Shown in pieces: positions 11,271-23,687 of a stretch of DNA of 64,000 bases; the first letter of the stretch is position 1; each line of letters starts with the position of its first letter. The stretch is taken from the NCBI RefSeq assembly GCF_036785885.1, contig NC_092317.1, forward strand, positions 4,590,501 to 4,654,500, in the 5' to 3' direction. The position numbers and the translations under genes were made by a program. Below the pieces are notes generated by a model. It saw only the letters and a list, made by a program, of their open reading frames with translations, searched no databases and had not been told where the DNA came from. The DNA comes from Coffea arabica. Its lineage: Eukaryota > Streptophyta > Magnoliopsida > Gentianales > Rubiaceae.

Positions 11271-12790
11271 GTTTTCTGAAGCATAAACTTTGCATCAAAT
11301 ACATTGTATAGAATTAGCTAGTCCCTCACCTCTGCAGTCTTAACTCATGAAGCTCTGCAGCTGCGGCATTATTCCAATCTCTGGTACCCATGATAGGAGA
11401 CAAATTCTCTGTGGTGGTCTTTTTTCCTTTAAACATTTGAAATGTCTCCATTTATTAAGATGTTTTGAAAGTTAACATAGAATGATTTAGGAATTTTAGT
11501 ACATAAAAGTTGTACTGAAAGTATACAATTGAAATCTGATTTATGATATCTGGAAGAGTTGGTAGATTTGGGCACAATAAGGCAATTGTAATTCTACCCA
11601 AACGAATCATTATAGAAAGCCCTATTGGAGTAAGGCGAAGGCTACTTCTTCACTCCTCCTTATTTACGCTTGTACCTCTCCCCTAGAGCCATATCTTCTG
11701 GTTCTGGAATTGGCAACATGATGTCTAGGGAAGAAGCTGGAATGGTTCATATTTTTGCATCATAAATAAGCTGAAGTGTTGCCAGTTCCTGCTGGATCTG
11801 CTTTCTTACTTTTAAAGATTTTACTGTATCCCAGTGCATAGTGCAAAATGATTTTGATTTGATTCCCTGGTTTTCCTTGTAATACAAAGAACTGTATATT
11901 TTCATTTTTTAATCTCCTCTTCACTTTGGCAAATCTGCTTTTTCACCACTACTTTGTTTCTGGAATATGTTATGCTGTTGTTTGCTTTTACCTTGCATTC
12001 CTATTACTGTAGTCTTTGATGCCCCATTTGCATTCCTGCTTTCCTATTAGCTCTCTTTTTCCTTTGCAATTTACTTTGTTTTTCTGAGGGTGGATGCGAA
12101 ACCATTTCGATTTGAATAATGTTGGACATAATATTTTTCTTTGACAAGAGAACACTTACAAGTTGAAACATGCAAATCGTGTTTGGAAAAATGTTAGCTT
12201 GTAAATTGCGGTTTCAGTATATTTCTGTTAAACTTGTCATGAAGTAGCCTCATCTTGTAGTTGATATGTCAGTTTTATTTATTTATTTATTTTAACCTTT
12301 GAATTTTTTTTGTTTTCGAGCAACCTTTGAAATGTTTGTTACATCATTACGGTTGGACGAGTATTAGACATAAGATTACTACCTATGGCTCTCAAATGGT
12401 GAAGAACGTAACGTATGAGGCTCTCAGATGGTGAAGGAAATATAGACTTCTTGTGTTTTATCACTGCATTATGAAATTTCTCTCTTTTACTTTGAACTTT
12501 GCAGATATGCTGAGTACCAGGCTGACATCTAATGAAGAATCAATGGGCATTTGGCTTCTCCATGGTTGCTCCTGCTACCTACTGACTGACTCCGTCTTAT
12601 CAATTCAATGAGGGAAGTTCTGGCGGCATTAAAATCTATTGGTCTGTTGTCAAAATCGGGTCTTGTGGCTACCTGTGCACAATCAGATTGTTTTGCTCTG
12701 TAAATAGTTACAGTATTAACATTGCATTCTTTATTGTTTCTGACTGCCAACAAATTCCCCCTTCCCTAACCTCCCTTTCAATGTATTTGC
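11271..12790 (+). other. Probable 3' UTR intron and terminal UTR exon of the EDR2_C gene
   Basis: A donor at 11267 (GTAAGT) and an acceptor ending at 12504 (TTGAACTTTGCAG) would define an intron of about 1.24 kb. The segment 12505 to about 12790 would be the 3' UTR exon. No other gene is visible here. The choice of splice sites is inferred from motif quality only. Confidence 0.45.
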
Positions 12791-14559
12791 AATGGTATGA
12801 CAATGTATTTGGGTGAGCGGTATTACGATGTATTTGCAGTCATATTGTCGTAGAATCAGTGAAAGGAGACAGTCCCTCAAAACTTTGATGGGTCATTACA
12901 TAATATTGATGTGTTAAGACTGGTTTATGTGTTTTACTTTAAAGAGGAAGGCCACCGTAAAGCTTCAATTTTGGTATTTCTGCCGAAGTATGGACGCTTT
13001 GAAAGTTAACCGAGGCGCAAATAAAATTTTTTAGACACATTTGCAAGCTACAATTTATAGAATTAATATTCTATACATTGACGATATACATACTTTGACC
13101 ATTGGATGCATGACACATAATCCGAATTTGAATTTGAAATCTAAATTTTGTATATGTATCATACATCAAACTGTGATAGTATATACACTGTCAATGTATA
13201 TAAAATTTACTCCAATTTATATGACATAAAGAATCTCGAACGTATATAGCCTTTAAGCCCCCGTGCTGTGCATATATTCTTTGCATAGATGAGAAAAGAT
13301 ACATCCTAAACCTCTTCTTAATTAGAACTCCTCGCCTTTATCTCAAGATAACTTGTATTCCGGAACGTATCAAACAGGGCCATGAAAGTACTCCCTCAAT
13401 GGGAAAACAAAATATAATTTAACATCAATAACACATCCATAGTCTTCATCCCTCAAATTATCCTCTTCCTTGTGTCTGAGGAGATCAAGATCCTACACCA
13501 CAATGTTCAGCTCTTGCTTCCCCGAAGCAGGATCGTTATCAGCACTAGCCTTCTAAGTTCATCTTCTATAGCTGTTGTCTCTGGTTTATCTGAAATTTGC
13601 TACCAGCCAATGCAGGAGGGACAAATATGCAGTGGACAAGTTCATTGACAATACACGTTGGTTCTTTTATATGGCAGAAGAAACAATGAATGGCTATGGA
13701 ACAGAGAAGGTGCCTAGTGCAATAAACTCAGAATATTATACAAAACGAGTGGAGAACATGACCTTATCCCCAGATTCAACAAATCAATGATATACTTCCC
13801 ACGTAAGTGACTAGCTTGTAAATTCTTTCTTAGAAACGAAACGACAACACTACTTTTACTTAAATAGTGTAACTGATTGCACAAAAGCGCTTTTCTTTTG
13901 GAGCTGAACTAAGTTAAAAAAAAAAAAAAATTATTCTATGTCTCAAAGTAATTAAACAAATTGCATGAGGTTTCATCAAAGTACTAGCCTTGTGGTAAGA
14001 GGTTAAGTTAAGGGCTGATAATCCATACAGACGAATATTCAATTACACACTCAAGCAAATGAAATGCTCCACGTGGTTTTCCAACAAAAAGTCAGGACAA
14101 ATTTTAACTACAAGAAAAAGCATGTGAATGTAATTCTTAACATAATTCCAGAACCAAAAGGAAAGAAAACATGTATGCCAGAGAAGGTACAAATGAGGCA
14201 CAGCAAATTCGCTGGTGGTTATCAAACAGAAACAAGGAACCAGAAGGATAATACATCTGCCCAGCTTTTAAGGCATCGCCAGAGAAACTATTCTTTATAC
14301 ATCTGGAAACTGTGGCAATAAGTGATTAGCAACATCGAATACATTTAAGTGAGAAATAATGGCTCAGGAATATAATCCAGAGCTGCTTAAGTCCAAAAAA
14401 CAAGATCAGTAGAACAATAATGGCTCTTGTGGAAAACATATAGGATCACCAAAAAAAGTCCTGAAGCATCACTAATTACATGGACAATAAATTGTGCCAT
14501 TCAAGCCAGTCGTCCATCGTCTGACAAGAACAAAAATAAGACTTTATCTTGCTCAATGG
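12791..14559. other. Convergent intergenic region
   Basis: This lies between the 3' ends of the EDR2_C gene (+) and the rhomboid gene (-). It contains one MITE (separate entry), an A-run at 13917-13930, and presumably the 3' UTR of the rhomboid gene at its right-hand side. Short open frames such as 13575-13790 have no recognisable domain. Confidence 0.5.
13066..13213. mobile_element. MITE, family B copy 1 (ACACTGTCAATGTATA ends)
   Basis: This is an imperfect palindrome of about 148 bp. The right end reads TGTGATAGTATATACACTG, then TCAATGTATATAAAATTTAC; the left end is a decayed mirror image (CTATACATTGACGATATAC). The centre has ATGCATGACACATAATC and GAATTTGAATTTGAAAT. The same architecture with better preserved ends is at 21685-21823. 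Confidence 0.7.
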
Positions 14560-15375
14560 CTACACCATTTCAGCACCAGCTATGGGCAACGTACTCATGT
14601 GCAAGGTTCTACCATTTCCTGAGGCAAGAAACCTCACAGATGGAAGTGAAGGATCAGTGACCGGCTCAATCTCCAGAAAGTTAATATCAAACGCACCAGA
14701 TTTCTTCAAACTGAGTACAAATATTATCACGATCCATAACAACATAGAAAAAGCCCAGTAATTGTTCATTCCATGGATCAGACCCCAACCTATAGCATAA
14801 CCAACAATAATCCCAGACAAATGCCCCAGAAAACTCGCTTGTGGAACAATTATAGAGGTAAAGATCAGGGACTCAAAAGGCGCAAAGCTGATAGGAAGCG
14901 AAAGAAACCCAAAAAGATCCAATTTGGAAGACGGCTGCTTTACTGCCAAAATAGTCATCCACCCGAAGACCACACAAGAATACCCAACAGCAGTCACTCT
15001 CCGAAAATACTCTATCTTGAACCTCAGAATCAGAAAATGATACATCCCAAGAACCAGCAAACCCGATAAAACAACTAACACTAGACTGTAATGCAGATAA
15101 TATTTCACTCCAAGACCTATATGTCCTAACTGTTCTACGACTCCAAGGCTCCACAGTGCACTCATGTTAAAAACAAGATGAAGAACACTAATATGCGAAA
15201 ATGCTGACGTGATTATCCTCCACCAATGACCTTCAACTGCAGTCTCATAACTCAATCCTACATGTGAATAACCAATCCCTTTTTTCTGTATGTAAAACCA
15301 AATTGCACTAAATATTCCTATCATACAACTTGTTGCTGGCTTTTCCATAATCTCATAAATCAGTGGCTTCCCCAT
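14560..15375 (-). CDS. RBL13: RHOMBOID-like protein 13 (intramembrane serine protease family)
   Basis: Single coding exon, 271 aa, starting [14 protein letters not shown]. It is a six-or-more transmembrane protein with rhomboid hallmarks: the HLVFN segment (H66, N70) in TM2, the Gly-x-Ser motif GYSC with nucleophile S133, followed by VVFGW, and the GHLSG motif with catalytic H185. The Ser-His dyad is present, so an active protease is plausible. Length and sequence agree closely with Arabidopsis RBL13 (At3g59520, 269 aa, from memory). Plant rhomboids act in the secretory pathway or in organelles; location is not evident here because no clear targeting peptide precedes TM1. Upstream on the minus strand, a donor-like CTCG/GTAATC near 15912 and acceptors just before the ATG suggest a 5' UTR intron (inference). 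Confidence 0.93.
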   Translation of the reverse strand: MGKPLIYEIMEKPATSCMIGIFSAIWFYIQKKGIGYSHVGLSYETAVEGHWWRIITSAFSHISVLHLVFNMSALWSLGVVEQLGHIGLGVKYYLHYSLVLVVLSGLLVLGMYHFLILRFKIEYFRRVTAVGYSCVVFGWMTILAVKQPSSKLDLFGFLSLPISFAPFESLIFTSIIVPQASFLGHLSGIIVGYAIGWGLIHGMNNYWAFSMLLWIVIIFVLSLKKSGAFDINFLEIEPVTDPSLPSVRFLASGNGRTLHMSTLPIAGAEMV

Positions 15376-16440
15376 CTAGAATCCAAACCCCTGAAATCCC
15401 AAGTATTCAACTTTTTCTTTGTTTTTCCTTCTCTGGTCCGAATTAGTATAATCTAGCTCAAAAGTGACACTTTCATTAAAAATCAAATCTTTAGGTCCTC
15501 AAAAGAAAGCATCCAAGCATTACTACTAATAGCAAAAATCATGAATCTTGACAGTATACGTCACAAAACCCATGTCAAAACTTCAGTAACAATCGCGACT
15601 GCAGATCTAATATCGGCGACCCATTAATTCAAAAGCCCTTATAAATTAAGAAAACTTACAGAAAATTGCGGACCACCAACATTGCAAGATGGGTTCTTGA
15701 TGTGGCAACCGAGAAGTTCACTGAAGCTGTGAATTTTAAGAAATTGCTGACAAAAACCCAGATTTGATATTCAAGAAAAAAAAAAGGCTGAAAATCAGTA
15801 GAAATACTAATGGACTTCCCAATAATAAATAGAAATGATTGTCCAGGACAACAGGCTCCCAAGGGTCAGCAAGAACGTGGACAAAGTTTGCTGAGGAATG
15901 AGATGATTACCGAGCCTACAAGGAAGTTCTAGAATTTCTAGGATGATTTGGGGGAATTTATTAGTCTCGGCGAGGAGGTATTTTCTTTATCCGGATTTGC
16001 CCCTTTTATTCAAAAAATTGATTATTTGTGGAATTTTGGAAGGCGTTGTTGAGATATACCGCCTTTGAGCAAGGCATCTGAAGCCGCATTTTATAGATTT
16101 TAGCGATTCCTTTTACAGTTTAACTTTTTCACGATAGTAACTTGACCATTTCGCAACTTTGGCAACTCCTGACCGTCAAACCTTTACTAAAGCACAACTA
16201 GGATTATTATCACTTTATCCCCTTAAACTATATCACTATTATCAGTTTATCCCCTAACGTTATCTTATAGTCACTTTATCTCCATAAATAATTTAACTCA
16301 ATATGTTAAAAAATTTTGGACAAAGATACCCTTTTATTTTATAGCATTAGTATATTGTTGTTATTACTTTATTCCGTTTAGATTATAGTGATACAATCAT
16401 TTTAGTTCCAATCTTTATTTTCTAGACATTTTACCTCATC
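15376..16440. other. Rhomboid 5' leader/promoter and AT-rich spacer
   Basis: The first 550 bp are the leader and promoter side of the minus-strand rhomboid gene. From 16200 to 16440 the phrase CACTTTATCCCC recurs in loose form (16209, 16236 and 16270 region) within AT-rich DNA, as in the ends of decayed DNA transposons. I see no open frame of note. Confidence 0.45.
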
Positions 16441-16760
16441 GTTGATCTAACTAGTATGGTAAAAATTTTTCTGACGCAGAAGGGAGGCCTTCAAAGCAAA
16501 CTAGAGATGCTGTAAACAATGTCACCTCTGATGAAGGTGCAACTCCAACATGGGGACAGCAAAACCATTTTGGACCATCTACGCAGGCTACTCAAAATGA
16601 TGGTTCTCAACCTGGGACTTCTATTAGCATCAGTACTTCTGCAACAAAGGCCTCTCACATTGTATCAGGCAGGTTCTCCAAGTGGTTTTAACGATGCTAG
16701 AGGTTCCTTGCAGTCCTTACGCTTGGTTTCTGAAGTAGTACAAGTACCAGTAACCTGAAC
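16441..16760 (+). other. Unexplained coding-like fragment, disrupted
   Basis: After an acceptor-like CTGACGCAG at about 16481, a frame reads EGRPSKQTRDAVNN, TPTWGQQNHFGPSTQATQ and QPGTSISISTSATKASH before a stop at about 16690. A second frame then continues open (AGSPSGFNDARGSLQSL) to a stop at 16756-16758. The Ser/Thr/Gln/Asn bias and the break between frames suggest the last exon of a low-complexity protein, or the tail of a Mutator-like transposase, now inactive. I do not recognise the family. Confidence 0.3.
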
Positions 16761-17947
16761 TTCCTAGTAATGACTTAGTTAGCTTCGGTGGACACTTTTG
16801 TGAATAATGGTGCAATGTGGTAATGGTATTTTCTGCCCACTTATGGTATTGCACTATATCATATTAGAATTGCCTATGTATAGTTCTTTGCATTGCAATT
16901 CTCACCATCTAGGCAACTAGCTCTAGATGGTGTTTCTGGACATATTTGGATTGCAATGTAAATATCAGGTAGGACGTGACTATTTGACTTTAGTAACACT
17001 CCCATGTACCACATGCTGTTTTGCTCTAACGGGGAGTTGTATTTGAGCAATGTAATTATTTGTGGCACTCCTTATTATCCAAAATGTATGATAAGAAGAC
17101 TTACTAATTATTGTATTTTTGGTGTATTTCATCTGGTGGAATAAGCATTGCCATATACTAATCTTATAATGTATAGCAATGCATTGATGCACTAGTTGCT
17201 TGGAAAGACACGTTGATGCATCAGTTGTACGAACAGATATGAATAGCAGCACACTTTTGAAATCTTAGTTTGGCTTAGACTTAGTTAAACTCATGTAACC
17301 ATGGAAATACACATTTGATTGGATTGTCACAAGTACCATACAAAACAGGTCCAACTTCCTCAGCTTTTTACTTTCAATTGCCTATTACTATGAAGGCTGA
17401 AATACTTGATAAACTATTACAGCATTGCATGCTGTACTTGTACTTCATCAAATTGATTTTGTAATCTGAATAAAAATGTAGATAGCAATCAGTATTAGAT
17501 TGATGCATCAGTTGCTGCAATTTGCCCAAAGAAAATTGATAGTGAATGATACTGGTATCTTGTTTCCAAACTACTTTATATAACTTAAGCACCATATACG
17601 TTGGAAATGGTCCTGCCCAACGGTCCTCTACAGTAGCATAGTTAAGAAGCTTCTTGTGCTTATTTCACTTGCACCTCTTTAGCTTGTAAAATATTATCAC
17701 AACATTGCTTTGTTTTTATTTTCATCTTGTAAATTCAAAACCCATCTTCCAGCAGGGTAAAAGTGGAACAAAAAAATAGTCTCTCTCCTATAAACAATTT
17801 TTAAGTACTATGTATTCTTACAGAAAAGGGCTAACTATGTGATGAAAGTTGTCATTCTAAGGGTGGTTATAAGTGTGATTTCTGAAAGTTGGGGGGGAGG
17901 GGGGTGCTAGGTGTGATCGGAGAAAACCACAGGGGAGGTTTCTGAAA
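16761..17947. other. Intergenic, no gene seen
   Basis: The sequence is AT-rich with only short open frames. GCATTGATGCACTAG, TTGATGCATCAG and TTGATGCATCAG recur at 17182, 17214 and 17501, too diverged and spread to call an element. A G-rich run is at 17891-17904. Confidence 0.5.
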
Positions 17948-18110
17948 TTGTTTGGATTGAGAATTATTTGGCAAAATTTATTTACTTACATCATCATTAC
18001 AATTTCCAACACACCTTTTTATCTTTCCAATTATCTTTTTATCTCACATACATCACATCACAAAAAGTGCTACAGTAAAAATATCTCAAATAATTTACAA
18101 TCCAAACAGA
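17948..18110. mobile_element. MITE, family A copy 2
   Basis: Ends GTTTGGATTGAGAATTATTT and AAATAATTTACAATCCAAAC are inverted repeats. The interior has CTCACATACATCACATCAC and GTGCTACAGTAAAAATAT, matching the other family A copies. Length is about 163 bp with no coding capacity. Confidence 0.8.
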
Positions 18111-18329
18111 GCAAATTAGTAACTCCCTCCTTTAAGTTCCCCACCTTTTCCAATTAAAAAGTACATTGCTCAGTAGGGACGGAGTCGAATTTCTAGTTGA
18201 AATTTGTACTGATACATCCACATGAAGAAGATGAATGCTGGTTGATACCTTTGGCATTTTCTATCTACATCCTCGTAACTTTCTACCTTTTAAAGGTAGC
18301 TAGTTTGAAATGAACTGTTTAATAGTGAA

Positions 18330-18800
18330 CAGATCAGAAGTATAGTTGATATTTCGAGATCTTCAAATTCAGCCTGGAGAGTCTAGTCAGATGCCGTGCA
18401 TGCAGTTCCACACATAAAACAAACCTTGTGTATCTAGAAATCATCCCTTTCATTGTGAATATGCACATAACTTTATATGTAAGGTTCAAATCCTATAAGA
18501 TTTTTTACTACTCCTGTAACTATAAACAGGGTATCTTGCCTTTTAACGGGTTGTATTTTTTGCAATTAGCTGTTTGTTGCAACAAGATTTTCTTTTTTGT
18601 GCCTATGAGTTCGATTTTATGAAATTTCTCCTGTATGTGATGGACACTTTGAATTTTACCAGAGATTTTTCGTTTTTTTACATTCCATTCAATGGCGCTT
18701 TGGTTTATACAAGCAACCTTAGAACAGAAAGTTTTAGGATGAATGAGGTGTGATGGAGGAAAAAAGTTGTGTATCTATTGGAAGTCAATCAAGTAACTCT
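18330..18800 (+). pseudogene. Decayed, intron-containing partial copy of the DnaJ gene (exon 8 to exon 10 region)
   Basis: Positions about 18332-18475 align to exon 8 of the DnaJ gene (5920-6080). Shared phrases are AGATCTTCA, AATTCAGCCTGG, ATGC.GT.C.TG, AGTTCC.CA.ATAAAA, ATCATT..TTTC and an ending like AATATTCAG. Small indels and in-frame stops break the reading frame. Downstream, TTGTATTTTTT and TTTTGTGCCTATGAGTTCG, then GATTTTATGAAA, match intron 8 of the DnaJ gene (TTGTATTTTTTT, TTTTGTAGGGCTATGGCTT, GATTACATGAAA). ATCTATTGGAAGTCAATCAA at 18777 resembles exon 10 (ATCTGTGGAAGTCAATTAA). Because intron sequence is retained, this is a genomic duplication and not a retrocopy. Confidence 0.7.
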
Positions 18801-18830
18801 CTTGACCAGAAAAGAAAATCACTCTCGTTT

Positions 18831-20342
18831 TTGCCAAATGTCCTGACCTCGTCAAGTAACTAGTAATTTGTAAATCAGTGACGCAAAGAAGGTTTTGTGA
18901 CTTTGAAGCATAAAATGGATGTCACAGAACTGCTAGAAGCTGGAGAAGTAAACGGTAATACAAGAATGTTTCGAGGAAGTACTACTGCAAAGAGCAACGG
19001 AAGTATAATAGGTTCGGAATTGCAAAAAAAATTTGTATGGAAGTTACTTAACCTGTTGTCTCTTTTAGTTGGTTTATAGTCTGAGGACCGCATTCTTGTC
19101 TTCAAGTGCAATATGAGGACTTATAGTACATTGTGATTGCTGCCTAATTTTTCTGGTTTCAGTGTTGCCAACTGCTGCTGGGACTCATGATTAGTCGTTT
19201 CTGATCCAAAAATTTGCCACTTAGCCTACTCATGGTTTCAGGACAGATTAAGGAGATGGGCTAAGCAAGCTCAGCTGGTAGGATGAGGCTCCACAGTCGA
19301 TAGATAATTTAGGTAGATTCCGTAGACATGCTATAACAGTATGAAGGTTCAAAGGAATGGACGCTTTTCAGTAGGTCATATGTCCTGACTGCTGGTGTGG
19401 ATTTCAGTATAGTTCCTTTCATGATTAATGTTCAAAAAGAGAACATGTCAAGCTAAGCAAAATCTGGCAGCCTTGGTTTTCTATGGGAATGCAGTGACTA
19501 CATGCTGTTGAACTAGTGACCTTAGTGCTGTCTTGTGCCGGGTCAGTTCTCTTCCAAATAACACGAGTCACATCTTCAGTGCAATCCTTGGATCACAATC
19601 AGGTTTTTCTTCTGAAGTAGATAGTATGTCAAATCCCAATTGTTTGCATCAACCTAACTGTTCTTAACTTCCTGAATCCTGCAACAGAATAGAGCATAAA
19701 TTGGCAGGGATACACCAGTTTTGTTGGTTATAGGCACCTATATATATATATATACTGCAGGATTTAGATGCTGCTCTAATTTGTCTTGACAGTAATATTG
19801 CTGAAAAGAACTGCTTATAGTATATATTATTGCTACAAAAACTATGAAGAAAACAGATTTTTCAGCACACTAGAACAACACAAGGGCAACATTTCGGCTG
19901 TTGGATTCTTATTTAGTTTGGAACAAATTGGCGATCATTTCAAGCCGCATCCAGGGGTGATGGAAATCTTCTTCCATGGCTCTTGGTTCTGGTACGGTTG
20001 GTTGTTCGTGATTTGAATCGTCAACCTCAAGTAGTATTAGGAAGTCAGACTTCAAGAGCTCTTCTGGTCTGGTGGTGGTGCACAGCTGATAAATCCTGCT
20101 GCGACTATTCTGATCATTACATTAACTACCTTATTATTATATGCATAATAAATTTTGAGAGAATGTCTGTTGGTTACACTATCCATTTTTCGTGTACGAT
20201 TTATTTATTTATTTTCTCTTTAGTGATTAAAAATTTGGATGGAACCAGCTCCAAAATATACGACCTTATATGCGAAATTGATTCGTCCTTATTAATTGAT
20301 TGAGTCAACTTTTGTTGTTAACGTGCAATATTCATTCTCTCC
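18831..20342. other. Intergenic, short open frames only
   Basis: The best frame, 18912-19079 (from an ATG, MDVTELLEAGEVNGNTRMF onward), ends next to a GTATGG donor-like site but has no recognised domain. A (TA)n run lies at 19739-19754. Nothing here can be called a gene with confidence. Confidence 0.4.
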
Positions 20343-20594
20343 TTGCTTGACTTTGTGACAAGCAGAGGTTTACATCGCGAGGAAATAAAAGGTAATGAAA
20401 GGAGCCTGACTGCGACCTGGGCATGGATACGCGGGTGTTATGGGCTGATGGAGTGGATTGAAAATCTCCTGTTAGATATTGTGTCTCAGTTTCAATGGGT
20501 AGTTGTTGGTTCGGTGCTGCTGTGTATCACTGTATCATTCATTCATATTATACTCCTTGGATGGATCTTAGGCGTGGGTAAGATATTGATCTAG
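20343..20594 (+). other. Open frame with a hydrophobic C-terminus, unrecognised
   Basis: The frame is open for 252 nt but its first ATG is at about residue 36 (MEWIENLLLDIVSQ). An acceptor-like GACAAGCAG precedes it at about 20365, so it could be a terminal exon. The end, VVVGSVLLCITVSFIHIILL plus GWILGVGKILI, would be a tail membrane anchor. No family is recognised, and upstream exons could not be assigned. It may be a relic. Confidence 0.25.
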
Positions 20595-21684
20595 TGGTCA
20601 ATGCATCAAAGACTCTAGAAATTAATTAAAGATCCCAAATTTGAATTTCACTATAATTGGTTGACGTGGATTGTAGTTTTTTTTTTTTTTTTTTTAAAAT
20701 GAGTGAGAGGTCTTAAAGTCACGATCTCTTACTTGCAATCCCTCCCACCTTATCATCCGACCCAATTCTCCACTACAAATTGTGTGTTACTCATCATCAT
20801 AAATAAAAAAAAAAAAAAAGCAAAGAAAAACCTTAGTGTTGTGGACTATTAGTAGATATAGGATTCTAGTAGAATGGACATAAATAAATAAAACTTAGCA
20901 ATATGTGTGTTACCCTCTAATGTACATTTATAAAACATGTTAAATACTTGTAAAAGTGTCTAAAATTCAGAAAATGGAAAATATCCAAATAAGGAGATAG
21001 AATAACAATAAATATCTATAACATTCGTATTTGCCTAGTAGTTTTCTATTGTTCAAACAAGTCCGGTTAAAGTTTAATGCATATATACAACAGTTTTATT
21101 CAATCATTTTATTATCCACGTAACTTGAATGAGAAGTTCTTAGGAAAAAATATGAAAGGTGGAAAGCCAAACAAAAAAAATTACGTGCAAGGATAAAATG
21201 TGCGCCGCACAACAAACACCAGATTCAGCCCACAACTTCATTAATTGGTTTCTTGTTTGACGAAAAGAAGACAGGTATTTATTGCAGGGAAAAAGGAAGT
21301 CGAAGGATATGATAGTGACCTCGGTTAGTATTAGATATTTATATGTATTTGCTTACAAGTTTCGACAAAATTGAGCAGAATTCAGGCGTTAGTACGATTA
21401 ACCGTGAGTGACCTTGATTAAGCAATTGGCTAAAGGTGAATGTTAAACAACCCTCCTGAAATTCTGAACAACCTTTGCCTCTGTTAGACTGCTTGGATTG
21501 GGTGTTTTTCAAAAAGCTTTTCTTATTTCAAAACTTCATGCATGATAAACTACGAAAAAAAAAAAATATATATATATATATATATACTCCTTTCGCCTAT
21601 TTTGATACTTTTATTTTTTTCACACAATTTAAGAAAAATTAGTTAACTTTATTAGAATAGTAAATCCAATTTACTATTCTTCTA

Positions 21685-21823
21685 AGAGTAAATCTTATAT
21701 ACACTGAGTCAGTGTATACACTATCACGGTTGAATGAATGACATATGAGCAAAATTTAAATTTCAAATTCAAATTTTACACATTATTATATGTCTAACGG
21801 TGATAGTGTATACAAGATTAATT
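21685..21823. mobile_element. MITE, family B copy 2
   Basis: Left end AGAGTAAATCTTATATACAC, then TCAGTGTATACACTATCAC. The right end is the mirror, GGTGATAGTGTATACAAGAT. The centre has GAATGAATGACATATGAGC and ATTTCAAATTCAAATTTT. Length is about 139 bp and it could fold into a long hairpin. It is related to 13066-13213. Confidence 0.8.
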
Positions 21824-23687
21824 TTTTTCTCTAAAATACCCTTCTATTAATATTAGTAGTATGGCTAACCATTATACCTTTACATTAATTGCAACAATAA
21901 TATTGAAAAGAAGTTGCACCATTCAAGACATGAATCAAAGCAATCAGTGCATAAGATAGGTTATATTCACGGATAACAAAAGACATTACATTTTAAAGAA
22001 GTTAAAAGTTAATTATATTTTTTAATTGAAGAATGAACTATAATTTGAAACGGGTGAAAAAGGAAAATGAAACTATCAAAGTGATACGGATGGAATATAA
22101 ATTAATATAATTGTCTATGTCTAAATAGGATGTTCAATGCATAAATTGTGTGATACACAAAGTCAAGTGCATGTTTTGGGGAGTAAAGTGGAAGAAACTG
22201 TAAGTAGGAGGGCCTCGGCTCAATATCTCTCACTTATAAAAAAAAAAAAAAAAAAAAAAAAGAGGTGCATAAGTTTTGTGGAGAATTAATACCCGAGTTG
22301 GCCTAATAACTAAATGTAGATACAAGTTAACTTAATTATGACACTCATCTACTACTATTTATTTATACGTGTGATCTGTATCTGCCAGAAAAAGAAAACA
22401 AAAGAAAGAAGCTGGGCTGAATTTTAATAATGTTTGTTTTGGACATTTTTGTAATAGGGAAAGGGACCGTGAAAAGCAACGAAAGCTGACAGTCCAACCA
22501 AAACCAAATTGATCCTTTATTATCCAATCTCCGCCAAATTTAAAGACTAAACTAAAATCAGCCTTTTCAGAATAGAGGGCCGAGGGACGGTCGGCCGGTC
22601 CACGTAACAGTTAACCTTACGATTTTGCGCATGCTCTTATTAAGAAGGAGTCTCCCACCTAAATTGTCTCTCATTTATATATCCCTTTTTATACCGCCTC
22701 TAATTTGGGTGGGTCATCCGGAAACCTCCACAGGCTCTACTAATACACAAACAAATTAAATTCTCCCAAAAAAAAAAAATCAATAGTAATTCGCTCTCTT
22801 CTAATAAGCATCTCACTTGTGGGGCGGCGGAAATTGGTTTCGATCCGTTGTTCTTAACAAGTGATATTTGTAACTCTTGGCATTGGACTCTAATGATTTA
22901 TTAAATCAAGCAAGGTAAGGTGTCGAAGGGTTATCTTGGAGTGTAAATATTATTTGTCTTACTTTTTTCTTAGTTAATTATCGAGTTTAAAAATACTAAA
23001 TTCGTTCTCTCGAACCGACTCAATTATATATATATATATTATTTTAAAAATAATTATTATTTTATTCATTAGACCGAATCTTGACATTCAGTTCGATTAG
23101 GTTAAAACTTGACTTAACTCGATTCGTTTGTAACCTAATGTAGAGGTAATAGGTAGCATTCTCTGTGAACCAATTGGATTTGATTGGCTTTTTCTACTAC
23201 GAAAACAAAACATAGTTAAAAGGCAAGTGTTAATCAATAAAAAAAAAAAAAAAAAAAAGTACCAAATGAAAATAACCTAAACGTAAGTGACCTACAATAT
23301 CACGAATTTAGGCTCCGAACAATAAATGTTGTCATCCATCCAGTTGACATATATAACTAAGAAAAAGAGAGAGAGAGAGAAGGACTTGAAGAGCTGTTGA
23401 CTCTTTCTCTATTATATTTCTTCGAACTATAATATAAACTAAATATTACCATTATGTATGTGATGTGACAACAGCAATTTTTTTTGTTGGGTATATAAAA
23501 ATCAGGATCAAGGATCTCTACCGTCAGTATAGACACTGGAGAGATGTAAACACTCCTATAGTAAAAGTACACATTAACAAGATAAGATGAAAAGATAAAA
23601 TACTTAATTTTTTTTTTCTCTCATTAAAATTGGTGCCCAAATTTTTGTTGTGTTAGTATTTATATTTATGTTTGTACCGTACTTTGT

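Noticed and set aside
13575-13790. 71-codon plus-strand frame in the convergent spacer
   Set aside because: The frame opens from a non-conserved start, shows no domain and probably overlaps untranslated 3' sequence.
18481-18497. B-box-like GGTTCAAATCC as a tRNA gene
   Set aside because: No A box at the required distance and no cloverleaf; it falls within the decayed DnaJ copy.
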